Source: Pseudomonas fulva 12-X
Lineage (GTDB): Bacteria; Pseudomonadota; Gammaproteobacteria; Pseudomonadales; Pseudomonadaceae
Length of the DNA: 64,000 nt
Direction of reading: 5' to 3'
Assembly (NCBI RefSeq): GCF_000213805.1
Contig: NC_015556.1
Location: 3,301,001 to 3,365,000 of the forward strand
The position numbers were made by a program, and so were the translations under genes. The stretch's first letter is position 1; the number at the start of each line of letters is the position of its first letter. Shown in pieces: positions 47,992 to 62,343 of the stretch. A model generated the notes under the pieces. It searched no databases, was not told the DNA's origin, and saw only the letters and a program-made list of their open reading frames with translations.

Positions 47992-48993
47992 TCAAGCCCG
48001 GAAGGCGGCGAAGGCCTCGATCACCTGAGCCATGGCGCTGGCGTCGACATCCAGATGGGTGACCATGCGCAGGCGTGGCGCGGCGCTCAGGCGGATGCCA
48101 CGCTCGGCGCAGAAGGCCTTCAGCGCAGCGGCGCGTTCGCCGATCTGCACGTAGACCATGTTGGTCTGCACCGGCTCAACCGAATAGCCCAGCTCGCGCA
48201 GACCGGCGGCCAGGGAATCGGCATTGGCGTGATCCTCCACCAGGCGCTCGACCTGATGGTCCAGCGCGTACAGCCCGGCGGCCGCCAGCACGCCGGCCTG
48301 ACGCATGCCACCGCCGACCATCTTGCGCAGGCGGCGCGCCTTGGCGATCAGCGCTTCGCTGCCGCACAGCACCGAGCCGACTGGAGCGCCCAGCCCTTTG
48401 GACAGGCACACCGACACCGAATCGAAATGCTGAGTGATTTCCCGCGCCTCGACGCCATGACGGACCGCCGCATTGAACAGCCGTGCGCCGTCTAGATGCA
48501 GCGCCAGGTCCTTGTTGCGCGTGAAGGCGCGTGCCTCGGCCAGATACTCCAGCGGCAGCACCTTGCCCTGCATGGTGTTTTCCAGGGCCAGAAGGCGGGT
48601 GCGGGCGAAGTGGAAGTCGTCCTGCTTGATCGCTGCCTCGACCCGCGCCAGATCCAGGGAGCCGTCGAGTTCCATATCCAGCGGCTGGGGCTGGATGGAG
48701 CCGAGTACCGCCGCGCCGCCACCTTCGTATTTGTAGGTGTGCGCCTGCTGGCCGACGATATATTCGTCGCCCCGCTCGCAGTGGGCCATCAGGCCAAGCA
48801 GGTTGCTCATGGTGCCGGTGGGCACGAACAGCGCGGCGGCGAAGCCCAGATCCCGCGCCAGGCGCTGCTCCAGCTGGTTGACGGTCGGGTCTTCGCCGTA
48901 CACGTCATCGCCCAGCTCGGCGGCCAGCATCGCTTCACGCATACCGGCGGTGGGTTGAGTCACGGTGTCGCTACGCAGATCGATGATGGGCAT
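47992..48993 (-). CDS. ltaE: low-specificity L-threonine aldolase
   Basis: 333-residue PLP enzyme cleaving L-threonine or L-allo-threonine to glycine and acetaldehyde. The N-terminus [20 protein letters not shown] with [11 protein letters not shown] is the family signature. The PLP lysine lies in [16 protein letters not shown] near 198, and [11 protein letters not shown] holds the pyridine-contact Asp. I start at the ATG at 48993 (AGGAG 5 nt ahead) rather than the in-frame GTG 6 nt before. It sits between aruE and alaS and is unlikely to be part of the arginine pathway. Confidence 0.92.
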   Translation of the reverse strand: MPIIDLRSDTVTQPTAGMREAMLAAELGDDVYGEDPTVNQLEQRLARDLGFAAALFVPTGTMSNLLGLMAHCERGDEYIVGQQAHTYKYEGGGAAVLGSIQPQPLDMELDGSLDLARVEAAIKQDDFHFARTRLLALENTMQGKVLPLEYLAEARAFTRNKDLALHLDGARLFNAAVRHGVEAREITQHFDSVSVCLSKGLGAPVGSVLCGSEALIAKARRLRKMVGGGMRQAGVLAAAGLYALDHQVERLVEDHANADSLAAGLRELGYSVEPVQTNMVYVQIGERAAALKAFCAERGIRLSAAPRLRMVTHLDVDASAMAQVIEAFAAFRA

Positions 48994-49021
48994 GGGCACT
49001 CCTGTGCATGCGGGGCAATGG

Positions 49022-50032
49022 CTAATCCAGCAGTGAGGCCTCGGCCGGCACGATCAGAATGCCGGCTCGCTGGCCGTTGTGGACCTTGGGATTGGGAAAG
49101 ATGATGCGCGCGCCCTGCTCTTCCACCACCCAGCGGCTGTTGGCCAGGTCTTCGGCGAGCAGATAGCCGGGCTCCAGCTCGGTGAAGTTCTCCACGTCAG
49201 CCGGCAAATGCAGAACGAAGGCATCGCTGTGCTTGATCAACTCGCGGGAGAAGGCAAACAGCTTGAGGCGCTCGACGGCGCGCTCTTCGACCGGCGGCTC
49301 GTTGCCTTCGATCAGGGCCTGCAGACGCAGCTCGAGGCGGTCCAGATTGACCAGCTCGTTATGGCCGAACGGCCGGGCCTTGCCCAGCTCCAGGGTGAAG
49401 GCTTCAGCGCCCAGCTCGGCATAGGTGTAGGCACTGAAGGTGGTCGAGGGCTTGCTTTGCAGCAGCACCGCATCGATACCGGCAGCCTGCAAACGCGCGC
49501 ACTCGCGGCGCGACTGGCGACGCCCCTCGGCCCAGGGGTAAAGGGCGAATTGCTCGATACGCGAGGCGCGGATCGCCGTGTGCAGGTCGTAATGCAGGCG
49601 CTCGCGGCCAGGGTCGACGAAGAATGAAGATGCCAGGTGCTCCAGCTCGCAAGCGCGCATCGCCTCGCCGCCACTGCTCAGCTCATGACGGCCACTGAAC
49701 AGGCGGTTGATATCCTGTTCGACGAAGCGCTCACCGCGGCGCATTGCCGCCGGGTTGCCGAACAGCAGCAGCACCCGCGCCCGCGGTTGCAGCTCATTGC
49801 GAGCGATGCGCCGCAACAGGCGGTCAAGCAACTCGATCGGCGCGGTCTCATTGCCGTGGATGCCCGCGGACAGCAATAGGTCCATGCCGTTGTCGCGCCC
49901 GCAGGCCGGGGTGATTTCGAGGGCGCCCTCGGCCAGCCAGCGCAAGCGCGTGCCCTGCGGCGTCAACTGGATCTTCGAGGCCGGCTCATGGCCGGTCAGG
50001 GTCAGTTCGAGCAGTTTGCCGAGGGCGAGCAT
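49022..50032 (-). CDS. aruE: succinylglutamate desuccinylase
   Basis: 336-residue zinc hydrolase, last step of the arginine succinyltransferase pathway (N-succinylglutamate to glutamate and succinate). The zinc motif [15 protein letters not shown] (HxxE near residue 58), [23 protein letters not shown] and [11 protein letters not shown] (zinc His near 147) are visible, and a Glu base lies in [12 protein letters not shown]. It is separated from the 94-residue gene by 9 bp. The homologue in enterics is astE. Confidence 0.96.
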   Translation of the reverse strand: MLALGKLLELTLTGHEPASKIQLTPQGTRLRWLAEGALEITPACGRDNGMDLLLSAGIHGNETAPIELLDRLLRRIARNELQPRARVLLLFGNPAAMRRGERFVEQDINRLFSGRHELSSGGEAMRACELEHLASSFFVDPGRERLHYDLHTAIRASRIEQFALYPWAEGRRQSRRECARLQAAGIDAVLLQSKPSTTFSAYTYAELGAEAFTLELGKARPFGHNELVNLDRLELRLQALIEGNEPPVEERAVERLKLFAFSRELIKHSDAFVLHLPADVENFTELEPGYLLAEDLANSRWVVEEQGARIIFPNPKVHNGQRAGILIVPAEASLLD

Positions 50033-50041
50033 GGGCGTTCC

Positions 50042-50326
50042 TCAGTGATTGCAGTCCGGACCATGGACATGGTCGTCGTCGGCGCCGTCATCGGCCGGCT
50101 CCATTTCCAGCTCCAGGCTGACCAGGTTGGTGGCCAGCGGGCGCAGCAGCAGATTGGCGTATTCGCTATCACCTTCGGCGACATCCACGCCGATCATCAG
50201 CTGGCCGTTGCCGACCTGCTGAATCCACACTTCCTTACCTTGCCACATTACGGCAAAACGGGTGCACGAGGTTTCCAGCTGGGTGCCGTCGGCGTCTTCG
50301 AGAATCAATTGCAGGGCGTCGCTCAT
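50042..50326 (-). CDS. conserved small protein of the aru operon, His/Asp-rich tail
   Basis: 94-residue cytosolic protein between aruB and aruE, the place held by PA0900 in P. aeruginosa. The first 70 residues look like a compact beta-rich domain (LQLILEDADGTQLETSCTRF, KEVWIQQVGNGQLMIGVDVA). The tail EPADDGADDDHVHGPDCNH has three His, one Cys and many Asp and could bind a metal. No family is recognised. Conservation of position inside a catabolic operon suggests a support role, perhaps metal delivery to the zinc enzyme AruE; this is only inference. Confidence 0.8.
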   Translation of the reverse strand: MSDALQLILEDADGTQLETSCTRFAVMWQGKEVWIQQVGNGQLMIGVDVAEGDSEYANLLLRPLATNLVSLELEMEPADDGADDDHVHGPDCNH

Positions 50327-50365
50327 GGTAACTCCAGTAGGGTTGGCGGCTCGCCATCGAGCCGC

Positions 50366-53175
<2,810 letters not shown>

Positions 53176-53311
53176 CTATCACTCCAGGCTTCACGGTTGC
53201 ACAGGCCAGCGCCGGGCGTGGCCTGCTACCTCCAACGGCTGCCGCTCTATGGCGGCATTACCGGCCGGGACGGGCAAAACGCCGCCCCGATTTACATGAG
53301 AAAACGGCGCC

Positions 53312-54328
53312 TCAGGCCTTCACCGCCAGGGCCACCGCGCGCACCTGATCGCCCACGGTCAGGCGCAGGCGCTTGGCAGTCAGCGGGTCGACCACCAGCG
53401 TACCGGCAGCCATCCGCGCACGGGCCGCGGTGATGCGGCAATCGGCGTGTTTGCGGTTGTGCACCAGGTACACCGGAGCATCGTCGCCCGGCGTGCCGAT
53501 GGCCAGCACCAGCAGCTGGCTGTCGCGAATCGCGCGGATCTTGGCGGTCTCCGCCTCGATGGCCGGGCCTGCGTCGAAGATATCGACATAGCCCTGGTAG
53601 CTGAAACCCTCCGACTTGAGCATCGCCAGTGCCGGCTCGGTATCCGGGTGCACTCGGCCGATCACCTCACGGGCAGCTTCGGACAGGAAGCAGGTGTAGA
53701 GCGGAAAGCGCGGCATCAGCTCGGCGATGAACGCCTTGTTGCCGACACCGGTGAGGTAGTCCGCCTGGGAGAACTCCATGCGGAAGAAGTGTCGGCCCAG
53801 ACACTCCCAGAAGGGCGAACGGCCCTGCTCGTCGGACACGCCGCGCATCTCGGCGATGATCTTCTCGCCGAAGCGCTCGCGGAATTCGGCGATGAACAGC
53901 AGCCGCGCCTTGGACAGCAAGCGACCGTTCAACCCGTTTCGGTGGTCGGCATGCAGGAACAGCGAGCACAGCTCGGAATGGCCGGTCAGGTCGTTGGCCA
54001 GAAACAGCGTCGGCACCTGGCGGTGGATGCCCAGTTCCTGGGACGCACAGACGGTGAGGCCGACCCGGTAGTTGTACCAGGACTCGCGCAGGCCGACGCC
54101 ACCGGCGATGGCGGAAATACCGAGCACGCGGCCGTCATCGTCCTCGAGCACGAACATATAGTCGCAATCGCCGCGCTCGGCTTCGCCACTGAAAGTCTTC
54201 TCGGCGCGCCCGACCCGATACTCCAGGCGCGCCTCGTTGGCCGGCAGGGTGGTCAGGCCGGTGCCGGTGCTGCGCGCCAGGTCGATCAGTGCCGGCAGGT
54301 CGCTGGCACGTACGGAACGAACGATCAT
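53312..54328 (-). CDS. aruG: arginine N-succinyltransferase beta subunit
   Basis: 338-residue AstA-family acyltransferase that transfers succinyl from succinyl-CoA to arginine (and ornithine). VRSVRASDLPALIDLARSTG at the N-terminus, CSLFLHADHRNGLNGRLLSK (about 120) and FREDLYY-independent FWECLGRHFFRMEF (about 175) are the family motifs. It is a tandem paralogue of aruF, of equal length, and the two subunits form a heteromer in P. aeruginosa. It lies 43 bp after aruF. Confidence 0.95.
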   Translation of the reverse strand: MIVRSVRASDLPALIDLARSTGTGLTTLPANEARLEYRVGRAEKTFSGEAERGDCDYMFVLEDDDGRVLGISAIAGGVGLRESWYNYRVGLTVCASQELGIHRQVPTLFLANDLTGHSELCSLFLHADHRNGLNGRLLSKARLLFIAEFRERFGEKIIAEMRGVSDEQGRSPFWECLGRHFFRMEFSQADYLTGVGNKAFIAELMPRFPLYTCFLSEAAREVIGRVHPDTEPALAMLKSEGFSYQGYVDIFDAGPAIEAETAKIRAIRDSQLLVLAIGTPGDDAPVYLVHNRKHADCRITAARARMAAGTLVVDPLTAKRLRLTVGDQVRAVALAVKA

Positions 54329-54371
54329 GCTGCCTCCGGAAATACACGGTTGGCCTTCATCGGGGATCGGC

Positions 54372-55388
54372 TCATACCGCCACCAGCCTTACCTGGCCGC
54401 CTTCGGCGACACCGAGGATCTGCGCGGTCTGCGGATCGAGCACCGCGGGTTGGCCGGGCGCCCAGCTTAGATCGGCGACCACCGCGCGAAAGCCCTGCAG
54501 CTGTTCGTTACTGACCAGATAGGGCTGACCACCCTCGCCCGCCTCGCCGAACACCACCGGCACCACCGCGCTCTGGGCGATGGAACGAATGCCGGAGGTG
54601 CGTGCATGCAGGGTCGGGCCGCCGTCGAAGATGTCGATGTAGTGGTCGGTCTCGAAGCCATCGCGCATCAGGATATCGAACGACACCTGGGCACGCGGAT
54701 GCACCAGGCCCATGGATTCCTGGGCGGCATCGGGCAGCAGCGGCACGTAGATCGGGTAATGGGGCATCAGCTCGGCGAGATAAGCGCGGCTGCGCAGCCC
54801 GCACAGGCGCTCGGCTTCGCCGTAGCTCATGCCGAAGAAATGCCGGCCGACCGCGTCCCAGAACGGCGACTCACCGGCGTCGTCGCTCTCGCCGACGATC
54901 TCCACCACCATGGCGTCGGCGAAGCGCTCCGGGTGGCAGGCGGCGAACAGCAGCCGTGCGCGGGAATTGAGCTCGGCCCAGACGCTGTCGACCAGCCCGC
55001 GCTCGACGTAGAAGCTGGTGAGCAGGCTGTTGCCGGTCAGGTCGTGACACAGCGACAGGACGTGGATCTTGTTGTGGATCTTCAGCTCGCGGGAGTTGTG
55101 AACGAAGGTCTCGTTGCGAAAGCTGTAGAACGGCTCGGAGTAGCCCGCCGAGGCGACGATGCCCGAGCAGCCGGACAGGCGACCGGTTTCGCTGTCTTCG
55201 AGCACGAAGAAATAGCGCTCCTCGCCGTTGAAGCTGACTTCGGCGGCGAACGACGCTTCCGAGGCGGCGATCTTGTCGCGCAGGCGCTCGGCATTGTCGG
55301 GCAGCGAGGTGACGCCCACCGGGCTGTCCGCGGCCAGGCGCTGCACTTCGGCGAGATCGGTCATTCGCGCAGGGCGCATAACCAGCAT
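54372..55388 (-). CDS. aruF: arginine/ornithine N-succinyltransferase alpha subunit
   Basis: 338-residue paralogue of AruG and first committed enzyme of the pathway with it. The N-terminus LVMRPARMTDLAEVQRLAAD, the central LTSFYVERGLVDSVWAELNS and the block FWDAVGRHFFGMSYGEAERL match the family, but several otherwise common charged positions differ from AruG, as expected for the specialised alpha chain. It follows aruC after 123 bp. Confidence 0.95.
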   Translation of the reverse strand: MLVMRPARMTDLAEVQRLAADSPVGVTSLPDNAERLRDKIAASEASFAAEVSFNGEERYFFVLEDSETGRLSGCSGIVASAGYSEPFYSFRNETFVHNSRELKIHNKIHVLSLCHDLTGNSLLTSFYVERGLVDSVWAELNSRARLLFAACHPERFADAMVVEIVGESDDAGESPFWDAVGRHFFGMSYGEAERLCGLRSRAYLAELMPHYPIYVPLLPDAAQESMGLVHPRAQVSFDILMRDGFETDHYIDIFDGGPTLHARTSGIRSIAQSAVVPVVFGEAGEGGQPYLVSNEQLQGFRAVVADLSWAPGQPAVLDPQTAQILGVAEGGQVRLVAV

Positions 55389-55511
55389 GGTTCACTCCTT
55401 CAGCAAGGCTGGGGCGTTGCAGCCCTGGCAGCGAGAATCATCGTCCGTGAGGCTGGCCGGCACGGGCCGACACAGCGAATTGAGCGGGCGGCGCCCAGCC
55501 GCCCGTATGGG

Positions 55512-57195
<1,684 letters not shown>

Positions 57196-57465
57196 ATGAC
57201 CGCAAAAGAACAACAACTGACCGATCTACTGACCCTCACCTCTCGCAGCATCACCCACATGACCGCCGCCATGACGGCCCTGTCCTTCGATCTGCTGCGC
57301 AGCGATGACAGCGGTGTGCGCTCTGCCGCCTCGAAGATGATCACCCGCCTCGGCGCGGTGAGCCGCGAGCTGGATCAGCAATGGGTGCTGATCAGCGAAC
57401 TGACCGGTGTCGAAGCCCCCGTGCGCGTCGACGCTATCGAAGAAGTTCAGCTGCACTCGGCCTGA
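57196..57465 (+). CDS. small protein of unknown function
   Basis: 89-residue soluble, helical protein. TAKEQQLTDLLTLTSRSITH and VRSAASKMITRLGAVSREL read as amphipathic helices. It has no cysteine and no signal or membrane segment. AAGGAAG lies 6 nt before the ATG, the best start; an ATG 33 nt upstream lacks one. It is divergent from the aru operon across 463 bp and convergent with the nitronate monooxygenase-like gene. I do not recognise a family. Confidence 0.7.
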   Translation: MTAKEQQLTDLLTLTSRSITHMTAAMTALSFDLLRSDDSGVRSAASKMITRLGAVSRELDQQWVLISELTGVEAPVRVDAIEEVQLHSA

Positions 57466-57525
57466 GTCGCATCACTTCGCATCCGGGCCGACACCATCGT
57501 CGGCCCGCATTAACGCTCCCCCGCC

Positions 57526-58578
57526 TCAGCCGCGTGCCGCCAGGTATTCGCGCTGCAGCACCGCCACCAGTTCGGCCGCCGGCATCGTCCGCGCCAACGC
57601 CGCACCCTGCCCTGCCCAATGGGCCGCGAACTCGGCATTGCCGGCCTTGGCGGCGGCGGCGATCAGTTGCTTGCCGGCATCGTAGGCGATCCCGAAACCC
57701 GGCACCTCGGGATGACCCGGAGCGCCCACCTCAGCCATGAAACGATTGACGATGCCGCGCGCCGGGCGCCCGGAAATCACCCTGGTTATCTGGGTATGCC
57801 GCGCCCGCTCGCTGCCGAGCATCTGTCGGTAGGCCTGGTTGGCAGCCGATTCGGGGCAAAGGATGAACGCAGTGCCCAGTTGCGCCGCGCAGGCCCCGAG
57901 GTTCATGACCGCGGCGATCCCGGCGCCATCCATGATGCCGCCGGCGGCGATCACCGGGCGCTTCAGCTGCTTGACCAGTATCCGGACCAGAGCCAGGGTG
58001 CCGATGCCCTGATCGTGGGCCGGGTCGAACACGCCACGGTGGCCGCCAGCCTCGATGCCCTGGGCAACGATGATGTCGATGCCCGCATCCTGGGCCAGCA
58101 GACCTTCCTCCAGCGTGGTGGCCGAGGCCAACAACGTGATGCCGGCCTGCTTCAGGGCATCGATGCGTTCCTGCGGCGGCAATCCCAGATGAAAGCTGAC
58201 GATGGGCGGGCGCTCATCCAGCAGAACCTGCAGTTGCCCTTCATCCTCCTGGAAGCTGCAGTAGATATCCCGGATGGCCTCTGGCGCAGCGGCGCCGAAC
58301 TCGGCGAAATAGGGCTGCAAGTGCGCCAGCCACGCCTGCTCCGTGGCCGCATCGGCGACGCTCAGGCGGTGGCAGAACACGTTGATATTGAACGGTTTGC
58401 TTGTGGCAACGCGGGTTTCCCGGATCATCTGCCGGCCGGCCTCGGCCGTTACCGCGGCGATGGAGATCGAACCCAGCCCGCCGGCGTTGCTGACCGCCGC
58501 GGCAAGAGCCGGCGTAGCGGTACCCGCCATGGGGGCTTGGATGATCGGATAATCGATGCCCAGGGCTGCGCAACTCAT
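57526..58578 (-). CDS. nitronate monooxygenase family protein
   Basis: 350-residue FMN-dependent TIM-barrel protein. [20 protein letters not shown] near the N-terminus, [12 protein letters not shown] near 185 (phosphate/FMN contacts and the conserved His) and [20 protein letters not shown] near 220 are class motifs. It oxidises alkyl nitronates or acts on a related substrate; enoyl-reductase-like relatives exist, so the substrate is open. The start at 58578 has CGAGGA ahead; an ATG 27 nt upstream adds a serine-rich tail and is less likely. Confidence 0.88.
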   Translation of the reverse strand: MSCAALGIDYPIIQAPMAGTATPALAAAVSNAGGLGSISIAAVTAEAGRQMIRETRVATSKPFNINVFCHRLSVADAATEQAWLAHLQPYFAEFGAAAPEAIRDIYCSFQEDEGQLQVLLDERPPIVSFHLGLPPQERIDALKQAGITLLASATTLEEGLLAQDAGIDIIVAQGIEAGGHRGVFDPAHDQGIGTLALVRILVKQLKRPVIAAGGIMDGAGIAAVMNLGACAAQLGTAFILCPESAANQAYRQMLGSERARHTQITRVISGRPARGIVNRFMAEVGAPGHPEVPGFGIAYDAGKQLIAAAAKAGNAEFAAHWAGQGAALARTMPAAELVAVLQREYLAARG

Positions 58579-58726
58579 AAGATCCTCGCTAGATGAAGAT
58601 GACACGGCTTCCGACTATAACGCCGCAGGCCGCGTAACGCTCACCTGAGCAGTCAGCCGCACAATACGTTTTACCTGCCGCCCATGACTTGGCACTCTGT
58701 AGCCTCTCCGATCAGGCAGGTACCCG

Positions 58727-59581
58727 ATGAGCCTTCGCACCGCCCACTTTCAGCTGCATACGGCCGCCTTGCTGGTCGGCGTTTCAGCGCTGTTCGGCGA
58801 ATCACTGAAGGTCAGCGCCAGCATGATCGTGCTGGGCCGCTCGGCCTTCGCGCTGTTGGCCCTGAGCCTGTTCTGCCTGTGCCTGGGCAAGCGCCCCTGG
58901 CGCGGCGTCACCTCGGCCACCGCCGCCAAGCTACTGGCCACGGGCCTGGTGCTGGGGGCGCACTGGCTGCTGTTCTTCATGGCGGTGCAAACCGGCGGCG
59001 TGGCCGTGGCGACCCTGGGTTTCGCCTCGTTTCCCGCGTTCACCGCGCTGATCGAGCGGCTGGTATTTGGCCAGCACCTAGGGCGCAGCGACCGCTGGAT
59101 TCTTGTGCTGGTGTCGATCGGGCTGGTCCTGATCACCCCATCCTTCGACCTGCGCGATGGCGCGACCGTCGGCCTGCTCTATGGCGTGCTGTCCGGTGCG
59201 ATATATGCGGCGATTGCAGTGGCCAACAAGCATGCGGCGAGCAGCGTCGATGGCCTGGCTTCGTGTTGGTGGCAATGCCTGGCGATCAGCCTCGCGCTGC
59301 TGCTCTGGTGCCTGCCGGAGGTACCGACCATCACCAATCACGACTGGTGGCAACTGGCAGCGCTGGGCGTGCTGTGCACGGCCCTGGCCTACAGCCTGTT
59401 CATTGCCTCGCTACGTCACGTGCGCACCCACACCGCTGCGGTGGTGATCACCATGGAGCCGATCTATGCCATCGCCGGCGCCTGGTTGCTGTTCGGCGCC
59501 GTACCGACCGCTGGCATGCTGCTCGGCGGCGCGCTGATTCTCGGCGCCGTGGCCTGGGCCGGTTTGCAGGGTGGTCACTGA
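58727..59581 (+). CDS. DMT superfamily (EamA) transporter
   Basis: 284-residue inner-membrane protein with about 10 transmembrane helices in two EamA repeats (about 5-135 and 145-280). Repeat motifs such as LLVGVSALFGESLKVSASMI and the second-repeat VVITMEPIYAIAGAWLLFG are typical of metabolite exporters. Substrate unknown. The start codon is 121 bp from the divergent nitronate monooxygenase start; it is convergent with the GH15 gene with a 10-bp gap. Confidence 0.9.
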   Translation: MSLRTAHFQLHTAALLVGVSALFGESLKVSASMIVLGRSAFALLALSLFCLCLGKRPWRGVTSATAAKLLATGLVLGAHWLLFFMAVQTGGVAVATLGFASFPAFTALIERLVFGQHLGRSDRWILVLVSIGLVLITPSFDLRDGATVGLLYGVLSGAIYAAIAVANKHAASSVDGLASCWWQCLAISLALLLWCLPEVPTITNHDWWQLAALGVLCTALAYSLFIASLRHVRTHTAAVVITMEPIYAIAGAWLLFGAVPTAGMLLGGALILGAVAWAGLQGGH

Positions 59582-59591
59582 CCGCCCTGGC

Positions 59592-61403
59592 TCAGGGTTG
59601 CCAGGTGGTACGCTCGCCGCTGAGGCGGTGATCGAGAAAGCTCGCCGCGCTGATCAGCGCCAGGTGGCTCAGCGCCTGGGGCGTGTTACCCAGATGGTGG
59701 CCGCGCTTGTCCAGCTCCTCGGCGTACAGCCCCAGCGGGTTGGCATAGCGCAGCAGTTGCTCGAACTCCAGATGGGCCTTTTCGATCCTGCCGGCACGCG
59801 CCAGACACTCGACGTACCAAAACGAGCACGCCATGAAGGACCCCTCCTCGCCTTCCAGACCGTCATCGGTGCGGTAGCGATACACCATGCCGTCACGCAC
59901 CAGTTGCTGTTCGATGGCCTCCAGGGTCGCCAGCCAGCGCGGGTCGGTGGCGGCGACGAAGCGCATCAACGGCATCAGCAGCATGGAGCCGTCGACATCC
60001 TGGCAGCCAATGCGCTGCACGAAATGGCCGCAGCTCTCGTCCCAAAAATTGTTCCAGATGTCATCGTGGATGGCCTGACGCTCGTCGTTCCAGCGCGCGA
60101 AGGGCGCCGGCAACGAACGCTTCTGGGCCAGGCGGATGGCACGATCCAACGCAACCCAGCACATCAGCCGCGAGTGCAGAAAATGTTGCTCCTCGCCGCG
60201 AATCTCCCAGATGCCGACATCCTTCTGCTGCCAGCTGTCGCAGACCTGATCGACGATGCCCACCACATGCTTCCAGCCTTCGTGGGAGATCGCTTCGCCA
60301 TATTTGTTGGCCAGGTACACGGCGTCCAGCAGTTCGCCGAAGATATCCAGCTGGGTCTGTTCATGGGCTTCGTTGCCGATGCGCACCGGCTTCGCGCCGC
60401 CATGGCCGGCCAGGTGATCGAGGGAGCTTTCCGGCAGGTGATGCTGGCCGCGCAGGCTGTACAGGATGCGCAGGTGCGCCGGGGTTTCCGAGCAGTCGTC
60501 GACGCGGTCGCGCACCCAGCGCATAAAGGCATTGGCTTCTTCGGAAAAGCCCAGGCGCATGAAGGCGTAGACAGTGAACGAGGCGTCGCGAATCCAGGTA
60601 TAACGATAATCCCAGTTGCGCTCACCGCCCGGCGCCTCCGGCAGGCCGTAGGTGGCGGCGGCGATGATGCCGCCGTGTTTGCGCGAGGTCAGCAGCTTGA
60701 GCGCCAGAGCCGAGCGATGGACCATCTCGCGCCAGCGGCCACGGTAGTTAGATTGTTTCATCCAGCGCCGCCAGTACTTCACGGTCTCGTCGCGGCAGTG
60801 CTCACAGGCGCCGGCGGACACCAGCGGATCATCCGGCGCACCGAGCACGAACTCCGCATGCTCGCCTTCGCGCAACTCGAATTCGGCAATGGCACACTGA
60901 TCGTCGAGCGACAGCATTTCGCTGGCCGACAGCCTCAGGCTGGGCTGGCCCGGTGCAGTGAACATCACGTCGCCACCGTCGAGCTGGGCGACCGTGTCGG
61001 CGCGGCTGTAGTCGTGGCGCACCCGGCAGCGCAGGCGGATGGTGGCGTGACCGGAGACCACGCGAATGGTGCGAATCAGCCTCGGCGCAGCATCGACATC
61101 GGCGTTGATCGGCATCAGGTCAGTGCATTCCACCACCGCCTGGTCGTCCAGCCAGCGGGTTTGCAGCACATTGGTATCGGGCAGGTACAGCTGCTGACGG
61201 CGCGCCTCGGGCAGATCCGGCGCCAGCTGGAAAACCCCGGCTTCGGGCGTATCGAGCAAGGCGCTGAAGATCGACGGGCTGTCGAAATCCGGCCAGCAGA
61301 AAAAGTCCACGCAACCACTGTCGGCGACCAGTGCGGCACTGCGCATATCGCCGATGATGCCGTGGGCCTCGATGGGCATCTGACGATCCTGGATATCAGC
61401 CAT
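59592..61403 (-). CDS. glycoside hydrolase family 15 protein (glucoamylase/trehalase-like)
   Basis: 603-residue cytosolic protein of the GH15 type. Residues 1-about 210 form the N-terminal beta-sandwich (IEAHGIIGDMRSAALVAD, DFFCWPDFDSPSIFSAL). The (alpha/alpha)6 barrel follows, with ERNWDYRYTWIRDASFTVYA near 265-285 and the general acid and base probably in DVGIWEIRG near 400 and LYAEELD near 575. Substrates of this bacterial group include trehalose and short alpha-glucans, and the sequence does not settle which. There is no signal peptide. It overlaps the upstream SDR gene by 8 bp (ATGGCTGA). Confidence 0.9.
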   Translation of the reverse strand: MADIQDRQMPIEAHGIIGDMRSAALVADSGCVDFFCWPDFDSPSIFSALLDTPEAGVFQLAPDLPEARRQQLYLPDTNVLQTRWLDDQAVVECTDLMPINADVDAAPRLIRTIRVVSGHATIRLRCRVRHDYSRADTVAQLDGGDVMFTAPGQPSLRLSASEMLSLDDQCAIAEFELREGEHAEFVLGAPDDPLVSAGACEHCRDETVKYWRRWMKQSNYRGRWREMVHRSALALKLLTSRKHGGIIAAATYGLPEAPGGERNWDYRYTWIRDASFTVYAFMRLGFSEEANAFMRWVRDRVDDCSETPAHLRILYSLRGQHHLPESSLDHLAGHGGAKPVRIGNEAHEQTQLDIFGELLDAVYLANKYGEAISHEGWKHVVGIVDQVCDSWQQKDVGIWEIRGEEQHFLHSRLMCWVALDRAIRLAQKRSLPAPFARWNDERQAIHDDIWNNFWDESCGHFVQRIGCQDVDGSMLLMPLMRFVAATDPRWLATLEAIEQQLVRDGMVYRYRTDDGLEGEEGSFMACSFWYVECLARAGRIEKAHLEFEQLLRYANPLGLYAEELDKRGHHLGNTPQALSHLALISAASFLDHRLSGERTTWQP

Positions 61404-62196
61404 TGTCGCGAAACTCCGGGTAAAGGCTCATGCCGCCGTCGATGAACAGCGTGGTGCCGTGAACGTAATCGGCCATGTCGGAGGCCAGCCACACCACCGC
61501 ATTGGCGATGTCCTCGGCGTCGCCGATGCGGCCATAGGGGATCAGTTCGAGCAGCTTTTCGGCCGCCTCGCCTTCGGTGGCATCCCGATTGATCGCCGTG
61601 CGGATCGCTCCCGGCGCAATGGCGTTGACGCGGATGCGCTGCTCGCCCACCTCTTGCGCCACGCTGCGCATCAAAAGATCGAGCCCGCCCTTGGAGGCTG
61701 CGTAGTTGGCGCGCCCGGCCCAGGGAATCAGCTGGTGCACGGAACTCATCTGGATGATCTTGCCGGCCGCGCGGGAAATCTCCTCGCGAATGCCCTGCTT
61801 GGCGAACTGCCGAAGCGCCGCGCGCACGCAGAGAAACTGGCCGGTGAGGTTGACCTGCAGCACCTGGTTCCACTCGTCCAGGCTCATGTCCACGGTCGGC
61901 GCGTCGCGTTGCATGCCGGAATTGGCCAGCAGAATGTCCAGGCGCCCGAACGCGGAGAGGGTTTCGGCGAACAGCGCCTCGACCTCCGCCTCGCTGGACA
62001 CATCCGCCTTCACGGCGATGGCCTGGCCGCCGCCATCACGGATTTCGGCGGCAAGCCGCTCGGCGGCCTCGCGCCCGGAACGGTAGTTGAGCACCACCGC
62101 GGCGCCCGCCTCGGCCAAGGCCTTGGCCGAGGCCGCGCCGATACCCGAACTCGCGCCAGTGACCAGCGCGACCTGTGACTGCAGAGAGATGAGCAT
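61396..62196 (-). CDS. short-chain dehydrogenase (glucose 1-dehydrogenase-like)
   Basis: 266-residue classical SDR. The cofactor motif TGASSGIGAASAKA lies at residues 14-27, NNAG-type ILLANSG near 92, catalytic Ser in QMSSVHQLIPW and YxxxK in YAASKGG near 165. The closest recognisable group is glucose 1-dehydrogenase, which fits the coupled GH15 gene: one would free glucose and the other oxidise it to gluconolactone. That link is inferred from the overlap. It is divergent from pncC with 147 bp between start codons. Confidence 0.88.
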   Translation of the reverse strand: MLISLQSQVALVTGASSGIGAASAKALAEAGAAVVLNYRSGREAAERLAAEIRDGGGQAIAVKADVSSEAEVEALFAETLSAFGRLDILLANSGMQRDAPTVDMSLDEWNQVLQVNLTGQFLCVRAALRQFAKQGIREEISRAAGKIIQMSSVHQLIPWAGRANYAASKGGLDLLMRSVAQEVGEQRIRVNAIAPGAIRTAINRDATEGEAAEKLLELIPYGRIGDAEDIANAVVWLASDMADYVHGTTLFIDGGMSLYPEFRDNG

Positions 62197-62343
62197 GGCC
62201 GTTCCCCTTTCCTCGACTTGCTACACCTGACTGAAAGCCAAGCGGCAGAGTTCAGGGAAAAGCCCGCTGCCGTCGATCAGGCTGCCAGCACCTCCAGAGC
62301 CGCGCGCCGATCCAAGAAACACCGGCACGGGAGGAGAATTGCC

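Noticed and set aside
59571..61445. 624-codon plus-strand frame opposite the GH15 gene
   Set aside because: Antisense shadow; the minus-strand GH15 and SDR genes are clearly real.
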